64,000 bases of DNA from Agrocybe praecox (taxonomy: Eukaryota; Basidiomycota; Agaricomycetes; Agaricales; Agrocybaceae): the NCBI GenBank assembly GCA_964017145.1, contig OZ024848.1:1004501-1068500 (forward strand). Direction: 5' to 3'. This document shows positions 12,010 to 21,564 of the stretch, piece after piece (within the stretch, counting starts at the first letter, position 1; each line of letters opens with the position of its first letter). The position numbers and the translations under genes are program-made. The notes beneath the pieces were generated by a model that was not told the origin of the DNA, ran no database searches, and saw only the letters and a program-made list of their open reading frames with translations.

Positions 12010-12876
12010 GAACGTACAAAGAGTCGCGGAACACAAAGGATACGTCGACTATCTACCGGACAAGGAAACCGCTCAGACGACCCAGCATGAGACACCACTT
12101 CCTTCACATCGACACGCGACTCCTTGTGCCCCATGGCCTTGGATAGACATAGGAGATGGTACGATTATATCCACCCCACACTTCCTTCTTTATTTCTTAC
12201 GAGCTAACGCTTAGACGTCGATAAAGTTCAACTGGAAAAGGACGAAGACCCTGATCGATCCCGAAGAGTGTATATATCGCCCGCAGGATTTATGGAAAGG
12301 GTATCCTAAGTCACTTTACCCAAACTGGACCTCGAAGCAGGTGGAAAAGAGCGGAAAGGGACAGTGCAGGCACGTTCATTGGAGTCCTCTAAGTATTTTT
12401 TTGGAAATATTCAAAATACTCAATTTCTGTAGCTGTGAGTTCTATTTAAGTATTGCTAACACAACTATCCTGACGATGGTCCTGACAACTCATCAGATGA
12501 AACAAATTGCTTACTTGTCAATGTTCTTCCTTCCGGCGTCTTTCATCGCGGTAATCATTTTACCCCTTCAATCCAATAAAGCGCTTATTTATAACGTTAA
12601 AAGGCTATCTTTGGCACGAACGTCAAAGAAATCAACCCCGGGACAAATGGGACACTTATCCATTACGTCGGGGCTGCTTTGCCATTTACCCTTGTGACTA
12701 TATGGATCATCATCGCGTTCCAAAGCAAGTATATTTTCAATGACTATTGCTCTATTTGGAAGCGTCTGGGGTGGCCCTATCTCCTTATTGCTCATGCGTA
12801 TAGAGTGGGGAAGCGAAGGAGACTCTTGAAAGCAGGGAAGGATAACGAAATGAAAGACGGGTTTGGCATGGTGTGA
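12010..12876 (+). pseudogene. CorA-like pseudogene, copy C
   Basis: Closely similar to copy A but broken in at least three ways. First, about 100 bp that in A contain the start codon and first codons are missing (CGAAC joins directly to GTACAAAGAGTCGCGG near 12010). Second, after GAAGCAGGTGGAAAAGAGCGG (about 12350) the sequence jumps to AAAGGGACAGTGCAGG. This deletes everything equivalent to about 6345-7917 of A, that is most of the N-terminal region and helices. Third, the pore signature GGCATGAAC of A reads GGCACGAAC at about 12613, changing GMN to GTN. The remaining exons keep A-like splice sites, including the two-base CT exon at 12433-12434. The 3' end, with helix PFTLVTIWIIIAFQ, is intact to 12876. 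Not expected to make a transporter. Confidence 0.9.
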
Positions 12877-13314
12877 ATCATCGTGGTGGGGTTATGTAAA
12901 TTCTATAGTATTATGTACATTAGTCGTTCGACCTATCCAAATTTTGTGCGCCCTTTATCAAAGTTCAGCGCTGTATTCCGTTGGCGCCAAGTTGGCGCCC
13001 ACCCGCTGGTTTCTGTTAGGGGAAAGTATTCGGGGTTGCCAAGCGGTTGGTATATTTAGAAGCTCGGAAATACGTTGGCTTACGTTTGTGTGACATGATA
13101 TGGGAGAAAACGTGGACACCGTGTCACAAGGAACTCTTAATGAGGGACCCAGTTCTTCAATCCTTTCTAATATCATGTCATTCTTCCGGGAGTTCAACAC
13201 CTCCGTGTGTATCCATCCGACCAATATATGTCAATTTCCACTTTATCCAGCTTATCTATCTTCCTCATCATTCTGATTCCTGAACGGTTGAAATACTGAT
13301 GGCATTTCATTTCC

Positions 13315-13322
13315 TATATAAA
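13315..13322 (+). promoter_or_regulatory. TATA box of copy D
   Basis: TATATAAA 69 bases before the ATG of gene D, in the same context as the TATA element of gene B. An in-frame ATG at 13324 lies only two bases after the TATA box. It is therefore probably upstream of transcription, which supports the ATG at 13384 as the start. Confidence 0.6.
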
Positions 13323-13383
13323 CATGGTTGAGTCTTGTGGACTCCTCTTCAACTTTCCAGAATACCGGGGATTGTGCTGCAAA

Positions 13384-15776
13384 ATGACATCGCACAATTC
13401 GATTGCTCTTCGGCTTCAGGATTCCAAGCGGATTGGCGCTCCTTCTCATCGACATGCTGCTCCATCGGCGCCTTGGCCCTGGATAGACACGGATGACCGT
13501 TTGTTGCTTTACTGCTGTTAAGAATCAAGTATAATTTGATATTCAATCTAGACGTTAATCAAGAACAACTATTATCCGATCTCCCTCCAGTTCCTCGACC
13601 TTGCAATCACAAGCCTTGCGACAATTGCTGGTCCAATTATCCCCAATCTCTCTATCCCAATTGGACTCCGGAGCAAGTCGTGAAAAGTAAGATCGACGAA
13701 GCTATCCGAAACAACTGCTCGTGCCGCATTTACTTGCTCGATGTCGACGGGAATGGATTATTCAAAGCTCAAAAGGAAAGCACTATAGAATCTAACAACA
13801 AGAACCTCGGAGAAACTTGGAAAGCGCTGCTGGACATGGAAGTTAGTATCTATGGACCGGGCAATGGTTGCAATTTGACCCGTCGCATCATTCTACGTTG
13901 TACACGATGCTTATAGCTCGATCAGGTGCCCGATGGCAATCGTTTAAGGGCCTTATTTGTTGAAAACATGTCAGGACCGATGTTACAGATGCTAGGTGCA
14001 AGGTGAGCTTCAGGGAACGCGACTTTCAATCTGAAATTGAAATGGGTTAACATTTCTAGATACAACATCGAACCGTTCTTCTTTTCGTCGTCTCTGAACT
14101 GGATTCCTTCACGATACCAAGAAGGGGCCAACCAAAATGGTGATCGTGAGTAATACTTTACTTTTATGTTGCAAACACTTGAAAACGTTGTAATCGACAT
14201 TGGACAGACATAACCATATGCTTGCCTTTCTTGCGTTCCGTTCTTACACCCAACGCGGAGGAATTACCCGGGAGTTTAACCCCGTCTGACATCAATGGAA
14301 AGTCATCATTCACTCAATATGGCGCTAAGCGCCCTACGTCCACTCGCAGTAAGTCTGTTTCCTCGCATTTCCTCCGATGATCGCTCTTTACCTTGCCCTG
14401 TTTCTCTTCAGGTATGAAAATTCATACCCAAGGACCTTTGGAGCTCAGTGAGTTTGGTTATTTGCGTGTCTTATTATACAAATTGATAGGTTCATAGGGG
14501 GCCGATCTTTAATTCCTGATCTTATATCCCTACATCTCATCCGCCAGACCCATGGCAGCATCATCATATCGTACCACGCCAATGGCAAAGACTTTCCAAC
14601 GACATCAGCCTCGTATTTGCATGAACGGATCCGCTTTGCAGGTACTTATTGGCCAAAATTTATGGCGGAGAATCACTGATTGTCCTTCTACGAACGATTA
14701 GGGAAAAGCGTTTATTGGCAGAATATCTTTCAGAAGTCTGAAGACCCTACTTTTGTTTTGTTAACCTTCATTTGGCATACATTGTATGCATGGGATGAGG
14801 CGTTGGAACATCTGTATGAACACATATGCACCCTTGTATGCATTCAAATTTCCTATGAGCACAGATTTACTGACAACGAAGAACAGGAAGAAACAGCTAT
14901 TATTACCCAAGAAATGTCGCTGACTCAAGAACTCCACCGCATTCGCGCCCATCTTTATTATTACTCGTCTCTACTTAGTGATCTTACCAAGTCGATCGAG
15001 TTCATACGCAGGGTGAAGAATCCTGCTCTGCCTAATATTCCAGAGAGCGACGAGATCTTGGAACGAGAATGTTCGAACCTACTAGCTGAGACCCAGCGTC
15101 TTGAGATGGGAAGGAAAATGCAGGATTACAGACTAAAAAATGTAATGAATCTGGTAAGTCTATTATAGTTTCATCTATTCTCGTGAAATAAAAAAAAATT
15201 ATAACATCATTTTATAATTACTAGGTGTTTAGTAGCGTCAATATTAAAGACAGCAGATCAATGCGCGAAATAACTACCTTGACGGCTCGAGACAGTGCTG
15301 GTTTGTTCATTTTACCTTCAATTTCGTAAAATGTCTAAATGGGTCCACTCTAGCTGTATGTCATTATAGAACGTCTCGACCTAAATCTGACTTACGAGAC
15401 GTACGATAACAGATGAAGCAAATTGCGTATTTGACAATGATATTTCTTCCTGCCTCTTTTATGGCGGTAAAGAATTATCTCATCTACTTTATTCCCTAAT
15501 CTAACGAGGTTATCGATCTAGGCCATCTTTGGAATGAATGTCAAAGAGATTGCACCCAGCTCGCACGGTACAATTCCTCATTATTTCGCAGCCGCATTTC
15601 CGTTCACTATCCTTACTGTTTGGATCATCATCGCATTCCAAAGCGAATACCTGTTTCCGCACTTGTCGTTCTGGAGACGGCTTGCCTGGCCTTACCTTCT
15701 TTTGCCACGACTATTTGGGAAGGGCCAACCTTTCGTACGTCCTTCGGATGAACAACTCCCTCATGGATTGGTTTAG
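13384..15776 (+). CDS. CorA-like transporter, copy D
   Basis: Thirteen exons: 13384-13498, 13552-13841, 13926-14002, 14060-14145, 14208-14348, 14412-14447, 14498-14641, 14702-14835, 14887-15153, 15225-15300, 15354-15355, 15413-15466, 15522-15776. They sum to 1,677 nt (558 aa) in frame. It has HRHAAPSAPWPW, the cysteine cluster CNHKPCDNCW, YPQSLYPNW, SGPMLQMLG, YNIEPFF and WDEALEHLYEH. The pore is MKQIAYLTMIFLPASFMA with GMN at 478-480. It is the tandem duplicate of B, with the same exon phases, the two-base exon CT at 15354-15355, and the same 51-nt frame-neutral intron (14836-14886). A start at 13324 would add 20 residues in frame but is disfavoured by the TATA position. Expected to transport Mg2+ or another divalent cation by family; specificity unknown. 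Confidence 0.85.
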
Positions 15777-16049
15777 GTTTAGGTTCACTGGCAATTGTAG
15801 AGTCGACTTATACTTCTCAAGCTTCTACCTCGTGCGTTTGTTCTAGATTTAAAGTGATTCTCCTGATATGTATGTTACACATGCTAACTTGACTTAAATG
15901 AAAGAATTGATGCCTGCCTTCTCCGTTCCACTACGGCCAAACTTTCTGCAATGATCGTACATTTGCCATGATAGATCCTCCGAGAACGATGCGTAATCGG
16001 AAATGATGGTCTTTTGCACTGCGAAAGTCTGCCCCGTGCATTCTAACCT

Positions 16050-17215
16050 CTCCGTAGTTTTTTGCGTTCCATTTCAAACGTCACATGCATGTGTAGGAGC
16101 TGAGGCCTGAGGCCCGGGCGCTACTTTAGGTTTAATATGATACATTGATAACCTTGCTCCTGTAGGACCCCGATCTGTTATACCCCATTACTTAGTGTGA
16201 CATCTCCTTCTCAAGGACGGCGACTATTTTCGCATAGTGCTTGCAACGATGTACAAGTCAAAAGCCAGTAACTTCCGCAGTACTTGTCCGGCAGCTCCGT
16301 GGATGAATCCGAGTATTCAAAATGTTCCTGCACAAGAATAGGTGACAGAACACATGTATAAGGCGAGTGGTACGAACCACAAAATTCCATGCAACATACT
16401 CATCGTGGGCGTTCAAATGCACAGAAGAAAGCGCCTGTCGATGGTCCCATCAATTCGAGGAGACGATAGTACATTTACGAAAATCGGGGAGCAGCGACAC
16501 TTTTTAAGGCTCAGGTATCAAGCCTTCGGCTTATACGAGTTTTCTCGCATCCATACTCTACCTCTATTATGTTAAAAATTTCCCTTCATCCCTTCGAACG
16601 TATACAACCTGAGGATCGAGGCCGGGGAGCCTCTCAGAAATGTTGCCACTCAGGAGAGGGAAATTTGAGCCAACCAAAAACCAAGATCTCTTCCTCCACA
16701 CCGGCACGGCACGCCCTCAGCGCCATGGCCTTGAATTGATATCGGCAATCGTAAGGTTCAGGTCACTATACTTATTGCAAGTTGTAACTACAACTTAATC
16801 GTCGATAGAACACAATTGGAAAAGGATCAAGAGCCAATTCGTGTTCTTCCTGTCGAAACGACAAATCCCTGTGGCGAGCTTATCCTCAGTCACTGTACCA
16901 AAATTGGACGCCAAAACAAGTGGAGAAGAGCGGAATTCAGCAAGCCATCAGCACAGCGGGAGTGTGTTATTCATCAGGTCGATGTAAACCAGGCCGGTGG
17001 TTTTAAACTACCACCAGTCGGTGTGATACATATATGTCTTCCGGCAATTTGAATTTGAGGACGGGAAGAACGCACGAACCCCCCGGATCGATACGAACTC
17101 GCTGACTGACGAACAAGTGATTCACCTACGGGAAACATTGTCACTGAAAATCAAACTCCGTATACTAGACTTGTATGTGGGACTTGTTGACATGTCAGGG
17201 CCTTTCTGAACCAAT
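16050..17215 (+). repeat. Remnant of a third tandem unit
   Basis: After gene D the sequence again shows a degenerate unit start: TTTTTTGCGTTCC near 16060 and GAGGCCTGAGG...GGGCGCTAC near 16105. It then contains an eroded A-type gene (copy E). Similarity is much lower than between units 1 and 2, so this remnant is older or unconstrained. Confidence 0.6.
16690..17210 (+). pseudogene. CorA-like pseudogene fragment, copy E
   Basis: Only the N-terminal blocks survive. HRHGTPSAPWP is followed by TGA where paralogs have the second Trp of PWPW. Next come TQLEKDQEP, then YPQSLYQNWTPKQVEKSGI in another frame, then HQVDVNQAGGFKLPPV in a third, then a VDMSGPF relic near 17190 equivalent to ENMSGPV of the family. 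The frame changes and the stop show it is non-functional. Most similar to copy A, and like A it lacks the cysteine cluster. No pore region follows. Confidence 0.8.
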
Positions 17216-17655
17216 ATCGCTTGTATCTATTGCAGCATGCTGTTCTTTCTTATTCTGAGCAACTTTCTCTGAAAGAAACGGTGTCAACTGTTGTTTCATG
17301 GATAATAGCGGTATTACAACATGCACATTTGACGCTACTCTACAGAGTGCACATTATAGTCGTTGAATAGTCACAGTTTGTGCCCATCTCGTTTCCGGCT
17401 TCTTTTCTTTCTCCTTTTCTTACCTTTCTTGGTCTTGTGCTTGAACTTATCGGTACTAGTCCTGAAGCACCACGAACCCTCCCAGCAAAGTTAAAAGTTT
17501 ACATACTCTTGTTTGAACGGTTTGAAAAATTTCAATTAAATAAGACACTTGTCACTTCGGATAAACACGACATATTTTCGTTCGCAACAAAACAAAGGAA
17601 AGGTGTTAATTGGTGGTGTATTTATATTTCTTTGATCCTGAAATAGAAAAAGTAA

Positions 17656-17752
17656 TGCCTCGTACCCGGATTGAACGAGTGACCTTCTCATGTCGGAATC
17701 TGCCGTTGGGCGAACCTACAAGTGAGACGCGCTACGACTACGCCAACGAGGC
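17656..17752 (-). tRNA. tRNA-Thr (anticodon TGT) with intron
   Basis: Read on the minus strand, the acceptor stem GCCTCGT pairs perfectly with ACGAGGC and is followed by discriminator A. The T arm is ACTCG-TTCAATC-CGGGT. The anticodon stem TCTCA pairs with TGAGA, and the loop begins CTTGTA, placing TGT at 34-36. A 25-nt intron (from GGTTCGCC to TTCCGAC) sits at the standard place one base after the anticodon. The spliced tRNA is 72 nt. The D loop reads AGTCGTA, one G short of the usual GG pair (G18G19), which could mean a divergent or weakened gene. The isotype call depends on the intron position; with the canonical 37/38 position it is Thr. Confidence 0.8.
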
Positions 17753-18020
17753 TTGTACGTCAAGGGCAGAGGTTATCTCACGGTGTCGTGAATGAGTTTG
17801 ATTTTGCCCTGGGCTCTATTCGAAGAGGCGCCAATGTGTTTAAACCTGAAATGTAACTTGGTCTCCCATGAATTTTTGAGAAGAATAATGGGATAAGTGT
17901 GACTGTAATTGAATAGCAAAAAACAAACGAGTTACACCTTTATCCAATTGTCCGTGTTTTGAATGGGCGCTTCTCTATGCTCAGGCATTCTAAGACTCTT
18001 GGGTAGTCAAATATTAGTCT

Positions 18021-18124
18021 CCACCCTGCCGAGTTGATGTTTTTCGGTCACCTGAAAACCCCGTATAAAACTTGATTACCATTCAGTTTTCAGGTGACCG
18101 AAAAACATCAACTCGCCGGGGTGG
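18021..18124. repeat. 39-bp inverted repeat (long hairpin)
   Basis: Arms at 18021-18059 and 18086-18124 are reverse complements with about two mismatches (core GAGTTGATGTTTTTCGGTCA, then CCTGAAAAC), separated by 26 bases. A related, degraded version (TTTCAGGTCGCCTGAAAACC) occurs at about 36253-36275 after copy H. A small MITE-like element is the simplest reading. Confidence 0.75.
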
Positions 18125-18389
18125 CAAGTTGGTATACTCTGAATGAAGATCGTTATCTCTGATTACAGTCACAACACCTCATGTTGTGGTTCGAGTTTAA
18201 AGTCTGACATCTATTATGCTTCAGCGCGCAACACACCTTTATTTATTATCGTCCCACCGTTAGTCTTATATTTGGCACTTGATGCAATTGGTACCCTCTG
18301 ATGATGTGCTGTAGTCACTAGTGCATACATTCTGTACGAGTATAAAGGATATGCAATCGACTCGTTTTCTAACGGGATACTTTCCTACT

Positions 18390-19098
18390 ATGCTAGTCGC
18401 CGACCTCAACACACTGCCTACTACGCTCGATCTAGGAGATGGTTGTACAATGGTAAGCGCTACGATACACAATGGGGATATTATGACACTCCTTGCTAGA
18501 CATTCCTGCGCAACGAAGAGTACATTTTGCGCATCCATGTCACGCCTATACCAGCTTCTAAGGGCGATACACTCTACGTTTTCCCGCATTGGCACGAAAA
18601 GCACGACGAACTATTTCGAGTGATCAAAGGACGGCTGAGAGTGCTGATTGGGAGCGAGACGCGGGACTATGTACCTAGCGATGGGGAGATTTGCATCCCC
18701 AGAGGCGTCGTGCATAGTATCAGAGGATTTCATGACGAAGAAACCATTTTCGAGGAGAGAACTAATCCCATGGTATTTTCCTCCTCTAAACTTCATTACG
18801 AATGACATTAACTTGAAGTAGGACGAACAGAAAGAGTTTTTCTTCCGCAACCTCCTCGTCGGCGGGAAGGCGCCAACGAATCTGCTTCAAGCTATGGTTG
18901 TGATGTACAATGGCGATACGAGACCGGGATTTCCTGGCCACATCAAGTGGTTAGAAAGAGGGGTATGTGAGCAGCCAATGCGTATCGTTATAGCTAACAG
19001 CAGTCTAGCTGTGCGCACTCTTGGGTGGTTTTGTAGGTCCTTTATTTGGCTATAAAGTCGAGTATGAACGCGTAGAAAGTGTGGACCGTGTAGAGTGA
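18390..19098 (+). CDS. Small cupin-domain protein
   Basis: Four exons (18390-18452, 18500-18772, 18822-18962, 19009-19098) give 188 residues in frame, with introns of 46-49 nt. The core has the cupin pattern: HVTPIPASKGDT, then FPHWHEKHDELFRVIKGRL (motif 1 with metal-type His, His and Glu residues), then GEICIPRGVVHSI (motif 2 His). This predicts a single beta-barrel that may bind a metal. The C-terminus LLGGFVGPLFGYKVEYE is hydrophobic and typical of a fungal cupin family of unknown substrate. No signal peptide is seen. An in-frame ATG at 18351 would add 13 residues; the later ATG was preferred because the preceding residues look non-conserved. The catalytic role cannot be deduced. Confidence 0.8.
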
Positions 19099-20154
19099 TA
19101 GACCAAATGGGTAATATTGACGCTTCAGAGTCCACTTGGGCTCAAACGTCAAGTAGCATAGTGGTGACCAAGAGTCCGATACGACCGTATCTATGGCCAA
19201 GGTCCTCGCAAGCTTCACTTTAACGGTTCCAGTCAACATAAAACATTAGACATCCTCCAGAGCTCGAAATACATGCTACAGAACGAGAGGCGCTGAGAGG
19301 GGTATTTTTAAGCTGTTATTTCCCGCGAATGTCCGGAGTTGAAAGGCTTTTGTTCCTAGTGAGAAAAGCGGGCACCTGGGTTCGCCATTGAGCGCTAAAC
19401 ACAAAATTAAGGATTAGGACCGCATTAGACGTTCTTGACACATAGCATGGACCACAGAGGCTTTCTATTGTAACGCTGCACGAGCTTGAGGCAGGCTGGT
19501 GCGATGGTGGTGATGAGCAGACGAGCGCGCGAAAATTTCTCATCACTCACCATTTGCTCGGCTGGACGTCGGGGCCGGCCGTTCCGTTAGACCCCGTGCT
19601 AATTACTCGGCATCAAGGGGCCAATAGTACGCAAGGAAATCTGGGCGCGAGAAAAAAAGGCGCAAAAGTGCTCCTCAATATTAATTCTCAGTTTATTTGC
19701 TAGTTTGTTTGATGGGTATTAAGTGAGAGTGATCCGTGGGCGAGCCGAGTTGTGCGACCATGTGAGTAGCAATGAATGTAGGGTGGGCGTTGATATATGA
19801 TAGGTCTCTCCAGAAATTTCTGGTATTACCTGTGTACTTCCAAAATCGTGTATGTATAAAGAAAATTTATTCAAGCAATTACATTAGGAATAAGTAGGCT
19901 TGTTGAGCTCAAAGACCAGCATTTTTGTGGCACATGGATTGGTCTTAGGCTGCACACGGATCACTCTCGCTTAGACCCATCAAATAAACTGGCAAAATAG
20001 TAAGGACCACTAGAAGGTGATGGAACAACAAAAGATATAAACTCCGCCACGGATTTTCTTGTTCTTCAACGTCCACCATCCCCCTTTCCCCGATACCTTG
20101 CTTTTCAGCAATCCCAGTCACTCTCTTACCCCACAATCTTTCATTTACTATAAA
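19099..20154. other. Gene-free interval
   Basis: No convincing coding frame. The last 120 bases before 20155 are pyrimidine-rich (CCACCATCCCCCTTTCCCC), as expected for the promoter and 5' leader of the downstream cell-wall protein gene. Confidence 0.5.
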
Positions 20155-21020
20155 ATGTTCTCCAAAGCCCTTGTTGCCCTTACCTTTGCTTCTGCAGCTT
20201 TCGCTACCGTTTTCGTATGTTTTTCTCCTATTGTTGTCGACGGGGAACAAAGATTCATATTCGGAAAACATTAGGTTACTAACCCAGTCGATGGTTCTTC
20301 ATTCCCTGCTGGTCAAGCTGCCAATGTCAACTGGCAAGAGAGCGGCTCCAGCCCCACTTTGAAGGACTTCGGTCCTGCTATCATTTCCATCTATGCTGGT
20401 AATGCTCAGCAACAGGTACGGTTTTTCGCAATTCATAACATGATACATTCCTTACATGAATGCTAGACTCGTCTCCAAACTCTCAACGAGAGCGTCGATG
20501 TCTCTACAACCAACAGCATTGTTTTCACCCCTGATGCCACTATCGGTCCTAACAGCAGCGAATAGTACGGCGAATTCTTCCAACCCTCTCAAGAACATCG
20601 CTGACTTTGATCTTTTAGCTTCATCCGCTTCGAGTCCATCTCTCTCAAGGATGCTGACCAGCCCCAGTTCCCTGCTCTTGCTTTCTCTCACAAGTTCGCG
20701 TACGTCCCTGACCAGCTTATCACGCTTAAAAAGCGAATTCTAACCCGTGTTTTTACAGTCTTACCGGTATGACTGGCACTTTCAGCGCCGATGTCCTCTC
20801 GCAAATCCAAGGACAGAGCAGCGCCCCCCTGCTCGGCCAGACCTCTTCCGTCTCTGCTGCCACCACCAGTGCTTCCGCTACCACCACCACCAGCAACAAG
20901 GCCACCGGAACCCAGAGCTCTACCGCCTCCCAGACCAGTGTCAAGAGCAGCGGTGTCAACGTTCGCGCTGGATGGGCTGGTGCCGTTCTCGCTGCTGTCG
21001 TCGGGGCTTCCTTGTTCTAA
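20155..21020 (+). CDS. Kre9/Knh1-like GPI-type cell-surface protein
   Basis: Five exons (20155-20214, 20275-20415, 20467-20564, 20619-20699, 20759-21020) give 213 residues in frame. Residues 1-18 (MFSKALVALTFASAAFAT) are a clear signal peptide. The mature N-terminus VTNPVDGSSFPAGQAANVNW matches the Ig-like Kre9/Knh1-type domain (PF10342), including a central IISIYAGNAQQQ strand and a later strand YFIRFESISLKDADQPQ. A Ser/Thr-rich stretch follows (about 155-190: SSVSAATTSASATTTTS and similar), suited to O-mannosylation. The protein ends in a small-residue hydrophobic tail, GWAGAVLAAVVGASLF, fitting a GPI-anchor signal. Predicted location is the plasma membrane or wall surface, with a likely structural or beta-glucan-related role by family. 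The high frequency of C-ending codons suggests good expression. Confidence 0.9.
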
Positions 21021-21564
21021 ATCTACAATCTACCTATAATATTTTCATCTGCTTTCCTTATGTTTGATATGTCAAACGCGCTTATCGTTGCGCTTCTTCG
21101 AGTCTGAATCCGGACGCTGTTGATTGGCAAACCCAATCACGCCTACCACTTGTTCTACGGTAGTCATCCTAATTGTTTCATTATTTCGAAGAGACCGAAA
21201 CGATATAGCACTGCCTTGTGATCCATAGAGTACGACGAGAACGAGAGGAAGCTATCATATTATATATGCATTATAGACTGCGGAAAGCCGTAATACAAAG
21301 CGAATACATATACCCATGGAATTCTTTTCAACGAAAAATCATCTCATCGAAACTCATCTTATCGTTTCGATGGTGAAACAGGGAACGTTACGCTCCAGAC
21401 GCCTTTACCAAACAATGTCCGGGGACTGTAGCTGTTGGTTATTTACTTGATCATGTACTCTGAGAGTACGTACCTCAGTCACATCAGCAGAGGTTTTTTA
21501 GAAGGTAAAAAAAAACACATGAAAGGGGTCTTGCATCCCGGCAATAAAGAACCTAAATTACAAC
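21021..21564. other. Gene-free interval sharing sequence with the G flank
   Basis: No gene. About 21275-21375 (GGAAAGCCGTAATACAAAGC, then CATATACCCATGG, then a CGTTTCGATG motif) closely resembles 25872-25945 just beyond copy G. This suggests that F and G, with their 3' flanks, are themselves duplicates. Confidence 0.5.

Larger units (their letters stand above)
11365..15945 (+). repeat. Tandem duplication unit 2 (pseudogene C + gene D)
   Basis: This is the second copy of the A+B unit. It starts at GGCACACAGTTTTCGTGTTG (about 11371) and ends after gene D at CACTACGGCCAAACTTTCTG (about 15945). Relative to unit 1 it has lost about 1.57 kb inside the A-type gene and about 100 bp around that gene's start. 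The B-type gene is intact in both units. Confidence 0.85.
17211..18350. other. Interval with a tRNA gene and a hairpin, otherwise gene-free
   Basis: Apart from the tRNA (17656-17752) and the inverted repeat (18021-18124), both listed separately, no coding frame with protein-like features is visible. Confidence 0.5.

Noticed and set aside
13324..13521. Upstream in-frame ATG giving copy D 20 more residues
   Set aside because: It is two bases after the TATATAAA box, so it is probably not transcribed; B has no equivalent.
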